From Bacteroidetes bacterium RIFCSPLOWO2_12_FULL_37_12 (GTDB taxonomy: Bacteria; Bacteroidota; Bacteroidia; 2-12-FULL-37-12), in contig MEPC01000034.1 in assembly GCA_001769655.1 (NCBI GenBank), forward strand, positions 1-45,591: a stretch of 45,591 nt of DNA, given 5' to 3'. The notes beneath the pieces are model-generated. The model was given only the letters and a program-made list of their open reading frames with translations, was not told the DNA's origin and did not search any database. A program made the translations under genes and the position numbers. Positions 40,501 to 41,406 of the stretch are shown here, one piece after another (the first letter of the stretch is position 1; each line of letters starts with the position of its first letter).

Positions 40501-40933
40501 AACTTGTAACTACAACAGTTAAAGCAGCGGGTTGTGTTATAGTAACTGAAAGATTAAAGTTACATGTCTCAACACCAAGTGGTGAGGTGATTGAGGCGTT
40601 AGGGGCCACTTTAAAAACGGGCTGAGCGGTTTCGTAATTGGTGAAATTTTCAGAAGAAGGTCCTGAAAATTTATTGCTTTCGGAGTTAAGGTTATTGTTA
40701 TTTATTACGTCGTTGGCAGATGATTCATTTTGTTGAATGTTAATTTGCTGATTTTCAATAAGTTGATAAATAGTTTCGTTGGAAAGATATTTCTCCATAT
40801 TCATTTTCTGGAACAATGAATTGGAAAAATGCCTTTGATTTCCGCGGTTATCCTGAATTGAGTTTTGGGAAACGACAGTTTTGGAGAATCCAAATGTCAG
40901 GATGAGACAGGTAATAGCGTATAATTTTTTCAT
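7550..40933 (-). CDS. Giant SprB-type cell-surface adhesin, T9SS type B cargo
   Basis: A single uninterrupted frame of 11,127 residues (about 1.1 MDa at ~100 Da per residue). Order from the N-terminus: signal peptide (1-22, MKKLYAITCLILTFGFSKTV then VSQ); an N/Q-rich stretch with a partial repeat (to ~135); roughly 85 SprB-like repeats of ~75 residues (~136-6760) with consensus TNPSCNGGTNG, YTYLWS, LSAGTYTVTVTD, SCT; Ig/PKD-like modules with fibronectin-III-like spacers (~6760-9770); about 13 divergent SprB-like repeats (to ~10940); a PKD domain (WVWDYGDG); and a CHU_C type B sorting domain (~11035-11127, VPNAFTP, FDRWGK, APQGVY). SprB of Flavobacterium johnsoniae is the mobile gliding adhesin exported by T9SS. 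Surface adhesion or gliding is therefore likely, but the ligand is unknown. A terminator follows the gene; no exact TAnnTTTG box was found upstream and no sprF neighbour is present. Confidence 0.93.
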   Translation of the reverse strand: MKKLYAITCLILTFGFSKTVVSQNSIQDNRGNQRHFSNSLFQKMNMEKYLSNETIYQLIENQQINIQQNESSANDVINNNNLNSESNKFSGPSSENFTNYETAQPVFKVAPNASITSPLGVETCNFNLSVTITQPAALTVVVTSSTNILCNGASTGAINITAAGGTVAYSFLWSNGATTEDLSSLAAGTYTVTVTDSKSCTATVSQALTQPAAITLSVTGTNPSCNGGTNGSATATPGGGAGGFTYAWSTGGSTSSISSLSAGTYTVTVTDANGCTRSGNVALTNPTAVTASVTGTNPSCNGGTNGSATATAGGGDGTYTYLWSNASTSSTISSLAASTYTVTVTDGKSCTATDNVVLTAPAALTLSVTDTDPSCNGGTNGTATATAGGGTPGYTYLWSTTATSSTISGLSAATYTVTVTDSKSCTISGSTTLTNPPVLTLSVTGTNPSCNGGTNGTATATPGGGTGAYTYLWNTGQVTSTRTTLAAGTYTVTVTDANSCTISGNVTLTNPTVVTATVTGTNPSCNGGTNGTATVVGAGGTGTFTYLWSNAATTSTISGLSAGTYTATVTDGKSCTATGNVTLTNPTAVTATVTGTNPSCNGGTNGTATVAGAGGTGTFTYLWSNAATTSTISGLSAGTYTATVTDGNSCTATGNVTLTNPTVVTATVTGTNPSCNGGSNGTATVAGAGGTGTFTYLWSNAATTSTISGLSAGTYTATVTDGKSCTATGNVTLTNPAVVTATVTGTNPSCNGGTNGTATVAGAGGTGTFTYLWSNAATTTTISGLSAGTYTATVTDGKSCTATGNVTLTNPAALTLSATGTNPSCNGGTNGTATATPGGGTPGYTYVWSNAATTQTISSLSAGTFTVTVTDSKSCTISASVALTNPTAVTATVTGTNPSCNGGTNGTATVVGAGGTGTFTYLWSNAATTSTISGLSAGTYTATVTDGNSCTATGNVTLTNPTVVTATVTGTNPSCNGGTNGTATVAGAGGTGTFTYLWSNAATTNTISTLSAGTYTATVTDGKSCTASDNVTLTNPPALTLSVTGTNPSCNGGTNGTATATPGGGTGAYTYVWSNAATTQTISSLSAGTFTVTVTDANSCTISGNVTLTNPTVVTATVTGTNPSCNGGANGTATVVGAGGTGTFTYLWSNAATTSTISGLSAGTYTATVTDGKSCTATGNVTLTNPTAVTATVTGTNPSCNGGSNGTATVAGAGGTGVFTYAWSTGATTTTITGLVAGTYTATVTDGNSCTATGNVTLTNPTAVTASVTGTNPSCNGGSNGTATAVGAGGTGTFTYLWSNAATTSTISGLSAGTYTATVTDGKSCTATGNVTLTNPTAVTATVTGTNPSCNGGSNGTATVAGAGGTGVFTYAWSTGATTTTITGLVAGTYTATVTDGNSCTATGNVTLTNPTAVTASVTGTNPSCNGGSNGTATAVGAGGTGTFTYLWSNAATTSTISGLTAGTYTATVTDGNSCTATGNVTLTNPTAVTATVTGTNPSCNGGSNGTATVAGAGGTGVFTYLWSNAATTTTISGLSAGTYTATVTDGNNCTATGNVTLTNPAALTLSATGTNPSCNGGTNGTATATPGGGTPGYTYVWSNAATTQTISSLSAGTFTVTVTDTKSCTISASVTLTNPPALTVSVTGTNPSCNGGANGTATATPAGGTGAYSYAWNGGAVTQTRSGLVAGTYTVTVTDANSCTVSGNVTLTNPTAVTATVTGTNPSCNGGANGTATVAGAGGTGVFTYLWSNAATASTISSLSAGTYTATATDGNSCTASGNVTLTNPPALTLTVTGTNPSCNGGSNGSATATAGGGTGALTYAWSNAATTSTLSSLSVGTYTVTVTDANSCTISGSVTLTAPTALTLSVTGTGPSCNGGANGSTTSTPGGGTPAYTYAWSTGPTTQNLSSLSAGTYTVTVTDANTCTISGSVTISAPSALSVTATPSAVSCNSGSNGSATGSGAGGTPGYSYSWTGGQTTATATNLSAGTYTVTVTDANSCTASVSAVVTQPTDLTATATGTNPSCNGASNGSATATPGGGVPAYTYVWSTGATTTTISSLSAATYTVTITDANSCTETASVTLTNPVVLSTTTTGTNPSCNGGTNGSATTAPAGGTSPFTYAWTTGATTVTVTTLSAGTYTVTVTDAKSCSVSSSVTLTNPVALSATVSGTNPSCNGSTNGSATVTAGGGTGSLTYAWSTGGTATTISGLSAATYTVTVTDANSCTISANTTLTAPSAVTASASGTNPSCNGNSNGSATVTPGGGTSPYTYSWNSTPAQLTAIATGLPAGTFGVTVLDANSCVATASVVLTAPASLTVTASGTNPDCNGGSNGSASSTPVGGNGGNTFLWSNTQSTQNTTATLVAGTYTVTVTDSKSCSASDDVTISNPAAIVLSGSTNPATCGGSNGDATVSVTSGGTPAFSYLWSSGDATQTTASTLAAGTYTATVTDSKSCTATTSVNVLNTGAPTATLTSTNPSCNGNSNGSATVSAAGGTSPYTYLWSTGATTTSVSGLSAGLVSVTVTDNVGCDAPASTTLVEPAAMTASVTTTNPSCNGGTNGSATLTTSGGNGGNTYLWSSGETTDNISSKGAGTYTITVTDSKSCTATANGTLTAPTAVTATMTSTNPSCNAGTNGSATVTAGGGTSPYTYLWSTTATTSSITSLTDGTFTVTVTDANSCTATNNVTITSPVALTAAITSTSPSCNGSTNGSATVTPGGGTSPYTYLWSNASTATSATSLGAGTYTVTVTDSKSCTATDNEVLTNPAALTLTVTGTDPSCNGNTNGSVTATAGGGTSPLTYAWSNAATTSTVSSLGGGTYTVTVTDANSCTISSDATLSNPALLTASATGTDPSCNAATDGSATVTAGGGISPYTYAWSSGPTTATISSIGAGTYTITVTDSKSCTATDDVVISQPTALTASVTGTNPSCNGSSDGSATTTASGGTPGYTYLWSTGATTSTLSSVSSGTYTVTVTDVNSCTVTANVTLSNPASLSASTTGTDPSCNGGSNGSATATTSGGTSPFSYVWSTGAVISTISAQPAGTYTVTVTDAKSCSFSANVTLSQPTALTLSVTGTNPSCNGSTDGSVTATPGGGTSPYTYAWNGGATTTSVSSLGAGTYTVTITDANSCTISGNTTITAPTALTASASGTNPSCNASTDGSATVTPAGGTSPYTYAWSTGGTATTVSSIGSGTYTVTVTDANSCTATANVTLTAPAALTASASGTNPSCNGSSDGSATVTPGGGTPAYTYLWSNAQTTATISSISSGTYTVTVTDANSCTATANLTLSNPAALTATATGTDPSCNGGSNGSATANPSGGTSPFTYAWNGGALTQSISGLTAGTYTVTVTDAKSCSFSASVTLSQPTALSVSAAGTNPSCNGNTNGSATATPSGGTSPYTYAWNTGATTQTLSSIGAGTYTVTTTDANSCTASGNVTLTEPVTLTTTTTGTNPSCNGGTNGSATTTPAGGTTPYTYAWNGGAVTQTVSGIGAGTYTVTVTDAKSCTVTSNVTLTEPTALAASATGTNPSCNGSSDGSATASPSGGTPAYTYVWNNAATTVSISGITSGTYTVTVTDSKSCTISTSVTLNNPASLTATATGTDPSCNGGSNGSVTGTPSGGTSPYSYAWNGGQVVATVSGLPSGTYTVTVTDAQTCTFSASVTLAQPSALSATATGTDPSCNGGTTGTATATPSGGTSPYTYLWSNAQTTQTISGLILGTYTVTVSDNNSCTISASVTLSQPTALSVTATGTDPSCNGSTNGSATATPSGGTSPYTYAWSGAQVTATISSLGAGTYTITVTDNKSCSASASVTLTAPSALTASATGTNPSCNGSTDGSATVSPAGGTPGYTYLWNTTPAQTTATATGLGAAVYNVTVTDSKSCTASATVTLTAPSSLTVTTAGTNPNCNSGTGSSTATPSGGTSPYTYLWSDGQVTAVATGFSAGTYTVTVTDNKSCSASASVVITIPSLLSVTASGTNPSCNGGANGSASSTPSGGTSPYTYAWNGGATTQNISALIIGTYTITITDAKGCTASANTTLTQPPAMTLSVTGTDPSCSGSTNGSATATAGGGTSPYTYLWSGAQITASISGIGSGTYTVTATDAQTCTISSNVTLTAPVSVSVTASGTNPNCNGASDGSASSTPSGGTSPYTYAWSNAQVTQNTTAVLAAGTYTITVTDSKSCSASASVTLTAPAGLTVTATGTDPSCNGGANGSASSSPSGGTSPYTYAWSGAQTTQNISGLALGTYTITVTDSKSCTASASVTLTQPTAVTASVTGTDPSCNGGTNGSATASGGGGTGPYTYLWSGAQITAAISGLSQGTYTVTVSDSKFCTASTSVTLSQPTAVTATTAGTNPGCNGGTDGSATVTPGGGTSPYTYVWSSGQVTASISTMGAGTYTVTVSDSKSCTVTASVTLTAPSALSVTTSKTDPACNGGANGSATATPSGGTSPYSYLWSGAQATASISGQLAGTYTVTVTDSKSCTASASATLANPVAMSVTTSTTNSTCGASNGSVDVTGVVNGTSPYTYVWSNSATTSLVSGLPALGYTVTVTDSKSCTASANANVSDIGGPTASASGTNPSCNGGTNGSATVTPAGGTSPYSYSWSPSAQLTAVATTLGAGTYNVTVTDAKACIAVASVTLTAPSALSVSAAGTNPNCNSSTDGSATATPSGGVSPYTYAWSSGATTATAATLGAGTFTVTVTDANSCTASGSVILSAPPAVTASATGTNPSCDGGTNGSATASAGGGTPGFTFAWSGGQATAVISGIGVGTYTVTISDSKSCSASANVTLTAPSAVTVTVTKTDVACNGGSTGSATATPAGGVSPYTYLWSDGQTTATATSLPQGLISVVITDNNGCTANGSTTVNQPSSLSVSTSSTIASCGASNDGTASATPAGGTSPYTFVWSDGQITQTASNLGGGTYTVTVTDAKGCTASADETVGVAGALTATVTGTNVSCNSGTNGSATVVAAGGSPGYTYLWSNTATTNTISSLTAATYTVTVTDSKSCSVVESITLTEPTALAVSFVNTDPGCNGASTGSVAATASGAASPYSYVWSNSATTATISSIAAGTYTITVTDANACTLSSSSTLNNPPVLTITVTGTDPACNGASDGSATATAGGGTSPYTYVWSGTQVTSTISGVAAGTYTVTVTDTKGCTISGSVTLNNPTALAANVTGTNLSCNGSANGSATSAPSGSTAPYTFAWSSGPTTASISGVSAGTYTVTVTSSKSCTASGSVIITEPAAITLSFASTDPGCNGGSNGSATVTASNGTSPFTYNWNDGQTLATASGLGAGTFTVTVTDSKSCTKSGNVTLTNPAVLTASAVGTNPDCNGGANGSATASGAGGTSPYTYVWSGAQVTATISGLSAATYTVTVTDNKSCTASTSVTLSNPAGMALTSSTVSATCGNADGSASVSVVGGVSPYTYIWDNGAITSTASSIASGTYTVTVTDSKSCTATANASVSDATGPTATVAGTDPTCNGASTGSATVSPSGGLSPYTYLWTGGATTAIVSGLNAGTYNVTVTDANLCNFNISVILGEPSALSVSTSGTNPNCNTSTDGSATAVPSGGTSPYTYAWSSGGATSTESGIGSGTFTVTVTDANSCTASSSVVLSAPTAVTASATGTNPGCNGASTGSATASAGGGTPGYTFLWSSAEVTATISAKIAGTYTVTITDSKGCSASASVTLTDPAALTVSASGTNPTCIGSSDGSVTATASGGTSPISYAWSDGAGTAVNSGILQGTYTITVTDAKGCTASASTTITDPAAVAVPVIACGVTTISTIQWTWNTVVGASGYQVSNDGGATWYTPSSGSSGTTHDTASLGVNVSVTLYVRATVTSCSPTGSTNITCTTTGCPAITVTMSGVTDVTCNGANNGAATATPSGGVSPYTYLWSNTATSATVSNFGPGTFTVTVTDSKSCTGSQSVTIAEPTIVTATASGTNVTCNGAANGSATVTAGGGTSPYTYLWSTGLTTDNISSIGNGTYTATVTDSKGCSASASATITQPTALSGTIASTNPSCNGTSTGGATVTASGGTSPYTYLWSNAGATNAITTIAAGTYTVTITDNNSCTFSVSATLTDPALLTAGATGTDPSCNSGTNGTATAVSGGGTSPFTFVWSNTQTTINASGLSVGTHTVTITDFKSCSASASVTLSEPTAIVVTTSKVDPACSTSNDGSATASPIGGVPSYTYLWSSSATTAVASGITAGTYTVTVTDSKSCTATAEATLSAPSGLSVTATGTNPGCASATTGSATATPSGGTSPYSYNWTGGQTSAIATNFGQGTYTVTVTDTKSCTVTEDVILTDPAALTVSTSGTDPNCNGGTNGCATATPSGGTSPFTYAWNGGQTTATICSIGAGTYTVTVTDANSCTKSASVTLNSPSGMTLTMTKADPTCGNADGTATVAISGGTSPYTQIWNTGGATLSISGLASGTYTVTVTDNNTCTATNNIALNDLGAPTITVTGTNPTCNLGTNGSATVSASGGTSPYTYLWSNGATTTTLSGLTAGTYTCTITDATLPTGCQANASVTLTEPPALTASTVMTEPSCNLGFDGSATVTAGGGTSPYTYAWSTTPVQNTSTATGLVANTYTVTVTDAKSCTISASIVVTEPTAITATTTPTPPSCNGGSDGQSSVSVLGGTPGYTYAWSNSGSTSTITGIMAGIYTVTITDTKGCLKTANVTLTAPTAVNVTLAGTDPTCNGNTDGSATVSASGGTSPYSYVWDNGQTLAIATGLGAGAHTVTVSDSKACSVTGGVTLSNPAANTPLAVVCSTTTQETILFTWTAVADETGYTVSEDGGPFIAANGVLQHTMSSLIAGSTHTLVVKANGSTCPITDGSKSCTANPCIAFTPSASATLSTICNSGSTDISATTAGGVGPFSYVWSSGATTAGPVTVSPVSTTTYTVTVTDDGQLTCPTQTATVTINVNPTPDAQIDETVCIEAVPFNVIIATPAGGTWTATCGACITDAINGTFSPSLAGLGSHTLTYTLNGCSDTKDVTVNESPNAQVDEFMCALDAPKNVIAGTPVGGTWVGTGIIDAANGTFSPAVSGVGTFTLTYFGVNGCQDSKDMTVFANPNAGPDETVCATSAPFDLQVTNPATPSGGTWSGPGITNGLNGTFDPSVTGAGTFTLTYTHPNGGNKDCYDTKEIIVQSAPTADAGADPAAVCQGTPVNPTGTATNGTISWNSTGGGSFTNGLTASPTYTPLAGETGPVVLTITVTGAGTCGTATDNVTVTFIPAPVANAGADKGPICQGSSVSISGTAANGTITWTGGSGTITNGTTATPDYNSFATESGTITLTMTVSAAPCPDATDQVNIDVKAKPTADAGTDPATICEGQSAILDGTSTNGTIVWSGGTGSFIGGNTDDPTYNSGVENGTITLTMTVSNAPCTDAVDNVNLVINEALDAPTVNCGTTTTSSIEFNWNDAAGTNSYEVSLDGGVTWNPASPGPLNHNVVGLSLGESKTIQVRAIGGSCGALIGTTTCTAINCTAYTVSVTPPTTICSGTSTSITASVVGGTGPFTYAWDNGLPANAGPHTVSPATTTIYSVTVDDSGQDPACPNVTGNTTVTVNQAPTASAGVAPAAICQGGTTTALNGTATNGTILWTSSDPLGTFSNATIATPTYTASVNSTTPVTLTITVTGVAPCGVVTSTVDINVTAKPTANAGTDPAAVCIGSIISLDGTSANGTVLWTGGTGTFSDATIDDPIYTPGVGETGSVTLTMTVSNGECSPASDQVVVKIDAMPDAGTDETVCISDIAFALSGMSPAGGTWSGAGISGSNFDPALAGAGIKIITYTVGACSDTKQITVNALPNAGVDTTVCLTQAPFNLVSSTPGGTWASLSIPTPITDAVNGTFDPAIATAGVHVVRYTLLGCSDDRNVTVSDVVADAGPDRTICYGQTISVKATGGTTFSWNTGATTDSIVVNPTTNTTYTVTVSIGSCSDTDDMTVNVNPQLTVDAGSDVTICAGQSTPLNAEPTGGNGGPFTYSWVTPTGLNDASIKSPDATPASTTTYTVYVTDGCSGTANDDVIVTVNPAISLVMSPLQTICNSATTTLLVTPSGGNGGPYTYSWAPAVSIVSGQASDNPTVNPTVATLYTVYVNDGCSPQVSGTVQINLTPVITPDAGADQTTCTGGTVTLSASAVGGNGGPYTYFWSPFTGDISDPVSQTTDVTPAATKKYYVTIGDGCSPSVMDSVTVTILPPIDPGAIAPSTICLGQCATLLATPSGGNGGPYTYSWFPITGLSDGFVANPSACPAFTTPYTVEITDGCSPAVQAVVTITVSTDIVPSISPDVTICNGDATSLLASAVGGNGGPYSFSWDPAATLSANNIANPVANPTTTTTYTVYVNDGCSPEQTKSVTVTVEDYPADPVVNCGTTTISSIQWVWNPVTGATGYEYSRDGGTTWFIPEDGDLGLDEDTTGLLPSEALTLTVRAKQAGSCVYSQPVSKTCFSINCSPIIVTVTADPDTTICDQGLAKIQVLGVAGGTGNYTYAWDNGLGTTVGPSFVNPGAGVTKVYTVIVTDLGALACGTVQAVSTVKVLTPINVDAGPNVSICNSKSTTLSPVVSGGNLTYTYSWIPSQGLSNQLIASPVASPTTTTVYTLFVDDGCSKQAKDSVTVTVTPAIAPTATANPTTICIGQSVTLSASASGGSGGAFTYSWTASGGGTVDSPLLNITTASPSATTTYIVYVGDGGCSPEANANVVVTVNPPLTVNTGADLSICSGDSTQLNATVFGGDGDTYVYSWAPATGLSAIDIDKPIANPAVTTTYVVYVNDGCSPEGRDTVKVTVGAPLVATPIADATICSGGSTVLIASASGGSAPYNFSWAPNLGLDFPLDETVTATPAVTTLYTVYITDACPNITSTTVTVTPLSPLSVSASGDVIICNGEPTTLNATPSGGNGTYTHSWVPVTGLDDPTKQNPVATPAVTTTYTVYLKDGCSIPDASDEVLVTVNNYPDKPVVNCGTSTTSSVEFVWDAVPGATSYEISFDNGGTWASNGANLKYSISGMVENACTTMVVRAIGTLPCDVGPTSDPATCCANNCIAVLVSTTPDPSICNGQSTDIGVTSVAGTAGPFSYSWSGGLPGTIGPHTVTPTGSTNYDVFVTDSSQLNCPVTKKTIAVTVFPVISPFVSPLTATICKGSSATLTASATGGNGTYTFSWDPATGLSDSSIANPIASPSSDITYTVFVKDGCSRDTFVTIPVTVIPIPAVSAGNDIDSCSGTIAIITATGATTYEWARMTAPATIIFTGNPFTTSGLSVARTYIVYGTDATGCKNQDTVTVNREDQLAAPTISCSSVGMTFVTFGWTTVPNATGYEVSEDGGLNWITTNAGQTNHTIDSLTVGQTKTLYVRGTGGNCGALTANTSCTAALCPAITITTSQIDATCNTSSDASITIDTVGAGGVAPYMVSINGGAFQSGLSFAGLSANTFTIDMRDANACTAPQKVVTITSPAVVDAGSDRDFCKTQVLKVKLTGAPAGGIWTGSAGVVLLPGDTLDVVNTPWTVTSGIPHKLIYTVGACSDTANLIVTGAVAGSDTMDYCVSSGIFTLPLASPAGGTWSGPGILNASTGQVDPTGLSGPKTYTYTHTGCPDQMVVNFTPALGTPVVSCGVSTAISITWTWTAVTGATGYEVNFGFGWVPASGLLTHTENGKNPGDKMTIQVHAVRAGTCPEEGPASTPVECEATACKPITINMLPDVTVCPGANATVGLFSITRPDGLGKFIWTWSGDPALIDNKPGPFTVNTPVTKAYIVTVTDTSQLACPTVKDSAVVTVFNMTASTTQKNVSCFGGNDGSAKVTVSGVPGPFTYDWSPGNETIDSISGKIAGTYSCVISMTQAPNCQITKSVIITEPTQLIADAGIDDSVKCGSLVNLDGDASGGTSPYTFSWSNGVANQFNNNVSFGTYTLSVTDSKGCVVTDATTVFDVPTTLTMTNVKEVVCNGQTATSSVLVSGGTPPYSYQWDSGEITATITKPAGTYILTGRDMDGCIKTGVLTVREMAPLVISAGADQTVQCGNLATITGTVTSGTGPLTMKWDSNGVLNGSVTELIYANAEPGIYTLTVRDSLGCEISDQAEVISEVSTLTVEAGRDTNLCFGQTVTLTAVGNLGNPAYTFKWLDNSSNNPIRTFSTTGTFKIQVKDQLNCTAVDSVKIFVDPQLVLTNTKVDVDCFGNANGSIDLTVTGGTAPYAHSWSNNFLAEDPNTLLAGSYTVTVTDAIIGCSATQVVTIAQPLAALAVDTVSVTHVKCNGGATGIINLKVTGGTFPYTFAWSNGGLVTQNISNLSAGVYTVTVTDNNNCSASKAIIITQPLIMQFSYTQSNVKCFGGSDGSVDVTVVGGVTPYSFLWNDAVATEDRNNIKAGLYNLTVTDKNGCSFDTSITLTQPALKLSTTNVKTDVSCNGGFDGTIDVSIFGGTAPYTYQWKGGSNLQVQDITNIKAGTYKLVVTDVNGCKDSTSNIIVTEPTPIVITVAKNDSADCKGNSTGNIILSVAGGSSPYTYSWNNGGTSSTNANIPADLYSVTVTDTKGCTATLGVEVGEPQLLTANKTQTNVFCKGQATGEIIVSATGGSKPYQYSKDGVVFGSNPSFSNLIAGTYTLVVRDNKGCSWSDNVDISEPTEGLSALIDLDVSQDTVCNGFSTGTATVVAQGGTPQYNYSWSTTPPKFTPTVTGLSSGTYTVTVTDAGGCFVTVNAVIYDNPQFDAHIEPSALIVCYKDSATVNASVTGGSSPFTYSWNTGETTPTIWCKGDKVYQVYVEDKFGCKDDTTIVVGENDSIQVSIDTPPTVCFGYPTQLTATVNGGSGIFTYSWSREGTGVGGNTNVLTAYAGVYQLLVKDTIGGKGECIASSQMITVSEFPELVLDVIKPATVCYGDDGQAEVNVLGGAGVPFSYSWTSVNDSSFENVQGKDTSFRAKAGDYLIKVTDGAGCTLLDTVTFTQYAEVKSVYAPSPEQTTLLDPKIFFINSSEENSQGNITTWVWDYGDGTVDTLVNISGSQDDHSEHVYEKAGEFNSCLTVIDENGCDNKSCATVKIEADFVMFVPNAFTPSSDGGTLNPLFLAKGDGIESFQMTIFDRWGKVVAVTNTIYEGWNGKLEDGTDAPQGVYIWLIVYRGVGGNKEVKAGSVTLLR
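7553..7830 (-). other. CHU_C / T9SS type B sorting domain of the giant adhesin
   Basis: The last ~93 residues carry the gliding-motility-associated C-terminal pattern: VPNAFTPSSDG, FQMTIFDRWGKVV, YEGWNGKLEDG, APQGVYIWLIVY and the final GSVTLLR. Known cargo with this domain goes through T9SS and usually needs a PorP/SprF-family partner. The FTPSSDGGTLNP segment departs from the usual FTPNGDGxND. Confidence 0.9.
7840..8080 (-). other. PKD domain before the sorting domain
   Basis: About 80 residues with FINSSEENSQGNITTWVWDYGDG and a closing HVYEKAGEFNSCLTVIDENGC, the typical W-x-(F/Y)GDG and Y-x-x-x-G-x-(F/Y) PKD pattern. It separates the C-terminal SprB-like repeats from the sorting domain. 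Confidence 0.85.
8115..11615 (-). repeat. C-terminal, divergent SprB-like repeat array (~13 units)
   Basis: Units keep the SprB frame (VxCxGxxxGxxxxxVxGG, PYxYxW, AGxYxxxVxDxxGC) but share little DNA identity and use varied openings, such as KCFGGSDGSVDV, DCKGNSTGNIIL and FCKGQATGEIIV. They are clearly older or less homogenised than the N-terminal array. Confidence 0.8.
11615..20385 (-). other. Ig/PKD-like module region of the giant adhesin
   Basis: Several related beta-sandwich-like modules recur. One type reads PTADAGTDPATICEGQ, then NGTIVWSGGTGSF and LTMTVS. Another reads AGTDETVC, then GTWSGPGI and GTFDP. A third reads YTYSWAP, then TTTYTVYVNDGCSP. All share the extracellular pattern of short hydrophobic strands with paired cysteines. 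They are interrupted by the fibronectin-III-like modules listed separately. Assignment to Ig/PKD-like folds is by pattern, not by a profile search. Confidence 0.65.
11865..23640 (-). repeat. Seven dispersed fibronectin-III-like modules
   Basis: Seven copies of a ~90-residue module are scattered through the C-terminal half, at about 23345-23640, 20385-20650, 18455-18715, 15560-15835, 13795-14065, 12805-13075 and 11865-12135. Each opens with a pattern like PVVNCGTTTxSSIxWxW, continues with GATGYEVSxDGGxTW and a TLxVRAxGxxC strand, and closes with a Cys-rich hinge such as CxAxxCxAIxVT. The layout resembles FN3 domains (early Trp, Y-x-V, late V-R-A). Confidence 0.75.
20660..40540 (-). repeat. Main SprB-like repeat array (~85 units, mostly 225 bp)
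   Basis: Tandem units of about 75 codons with consensus LTVTGTNPSCNGGTNGTATA, then GGGTxxYTYLWS, ATTxTISxLSAGTYTVTVTD and SCTxxxxVTLTNP. From 40479 down to 34179 the anchor (reverse of the CNGG codons) recurs at exactly 225-bp steps, 28 times. Beyond that, units vary by a few codons. One fibronectin-III-like module (about 23345-23640) interrupts the array. Each unit carries two conserved cysteines. Unit number was estimated from period and length, not counted one by one. Confidence 0.92.
36573..37474. repeat. Perfect 452-bp tandem duplication of two SprB units
   Basis: Bases 36573-37024 match 37023-37474 without a difference when aligned by eye at an offset of 450 bp, which is exactly two repeat units. 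Just outside, single differences appear (36572 c versus a; 37475 a versus g). Other neighbouring units differ at many synonymous positions, so this copy event is recent. Confidence 0.93.
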
Positions 40934-41406
40934 ACTGGGTTAAGTATATGAATTAAATGTTTAAAAGTTGAAGGGTTGAAAAGTTGAATGAACTGAACAA
41001 AAAGCATAGTTTGACCACGCTGTGGAGTTTGAAAAATCGGGAAACCAATAAGACAGGAAGGAAAGTAAAGTTTCAATCATACTTGTTTTTTGGTTGTTTA
41101 AAGAAGCTATTAAATTGAAAATCAATAAAATAAAAACAAAAAAACTCACACCAATAATTCGGGTGGGGTGAGGTACTTCGATTCAACCCATAAAGGTAAG
41201 GCATAAAAAAATGAAATCCAAATTTTTTTTAAAATATTTTTAGAAAAATGTGGGAAAGTTGTGGATAAGGTCAAAAATGAATGGTTGGTGGTTGAATGGT
41301 TAGATGGTTAGATGGTTAGATGGTTAGATGGTTAAATGGTTGAATTGTTGAATTGTTGAATTGTTGAATTGTTGAATTGTTAATTTGGTAGGATTCGGGT
41401 GTCGCA
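40934..41406. other. 473-bp intergenic region upstream of the giant gene
   Basis: No convincing gene. It holds three 8-bp microrepeats (gttgaagg, gttgaaaa, gttgaatg; 40967-40990) beginning 34 bp upstream of the giant gene's start, a partial ggtggggtgaggt element (41162-41173), an A/T-rich stretch (41205-41245) and the octamer tandem repeat at 41281-41384. I found no exact TAnnTTTG box on the minus strand, so the giant gene's promoter is unassigned. Confidence 0.6.
41281..41384. repeat. 8-bp tandem repeat (atggttag / gaattgtt types)
   Basis: Two sub-arrays of octamers run into one another: about five copies of tagatggt-type units, then about five copies of gaattgtt, joined by intermediates such as aatggttg. 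It lies 23 bp downstream of the end of the transglycosylase gene. The same octamer family closes the window at 45490-45591. Confidence 0.92.

Noticed and set aside
40961-41149. 62-codon minus-strand open frame upstream of the giant gene
   Set aside because: It has a low-complexity start, overlaps the microrepeat and shows no recognisable domain. A small membrane peptide cannot be fully excluded.
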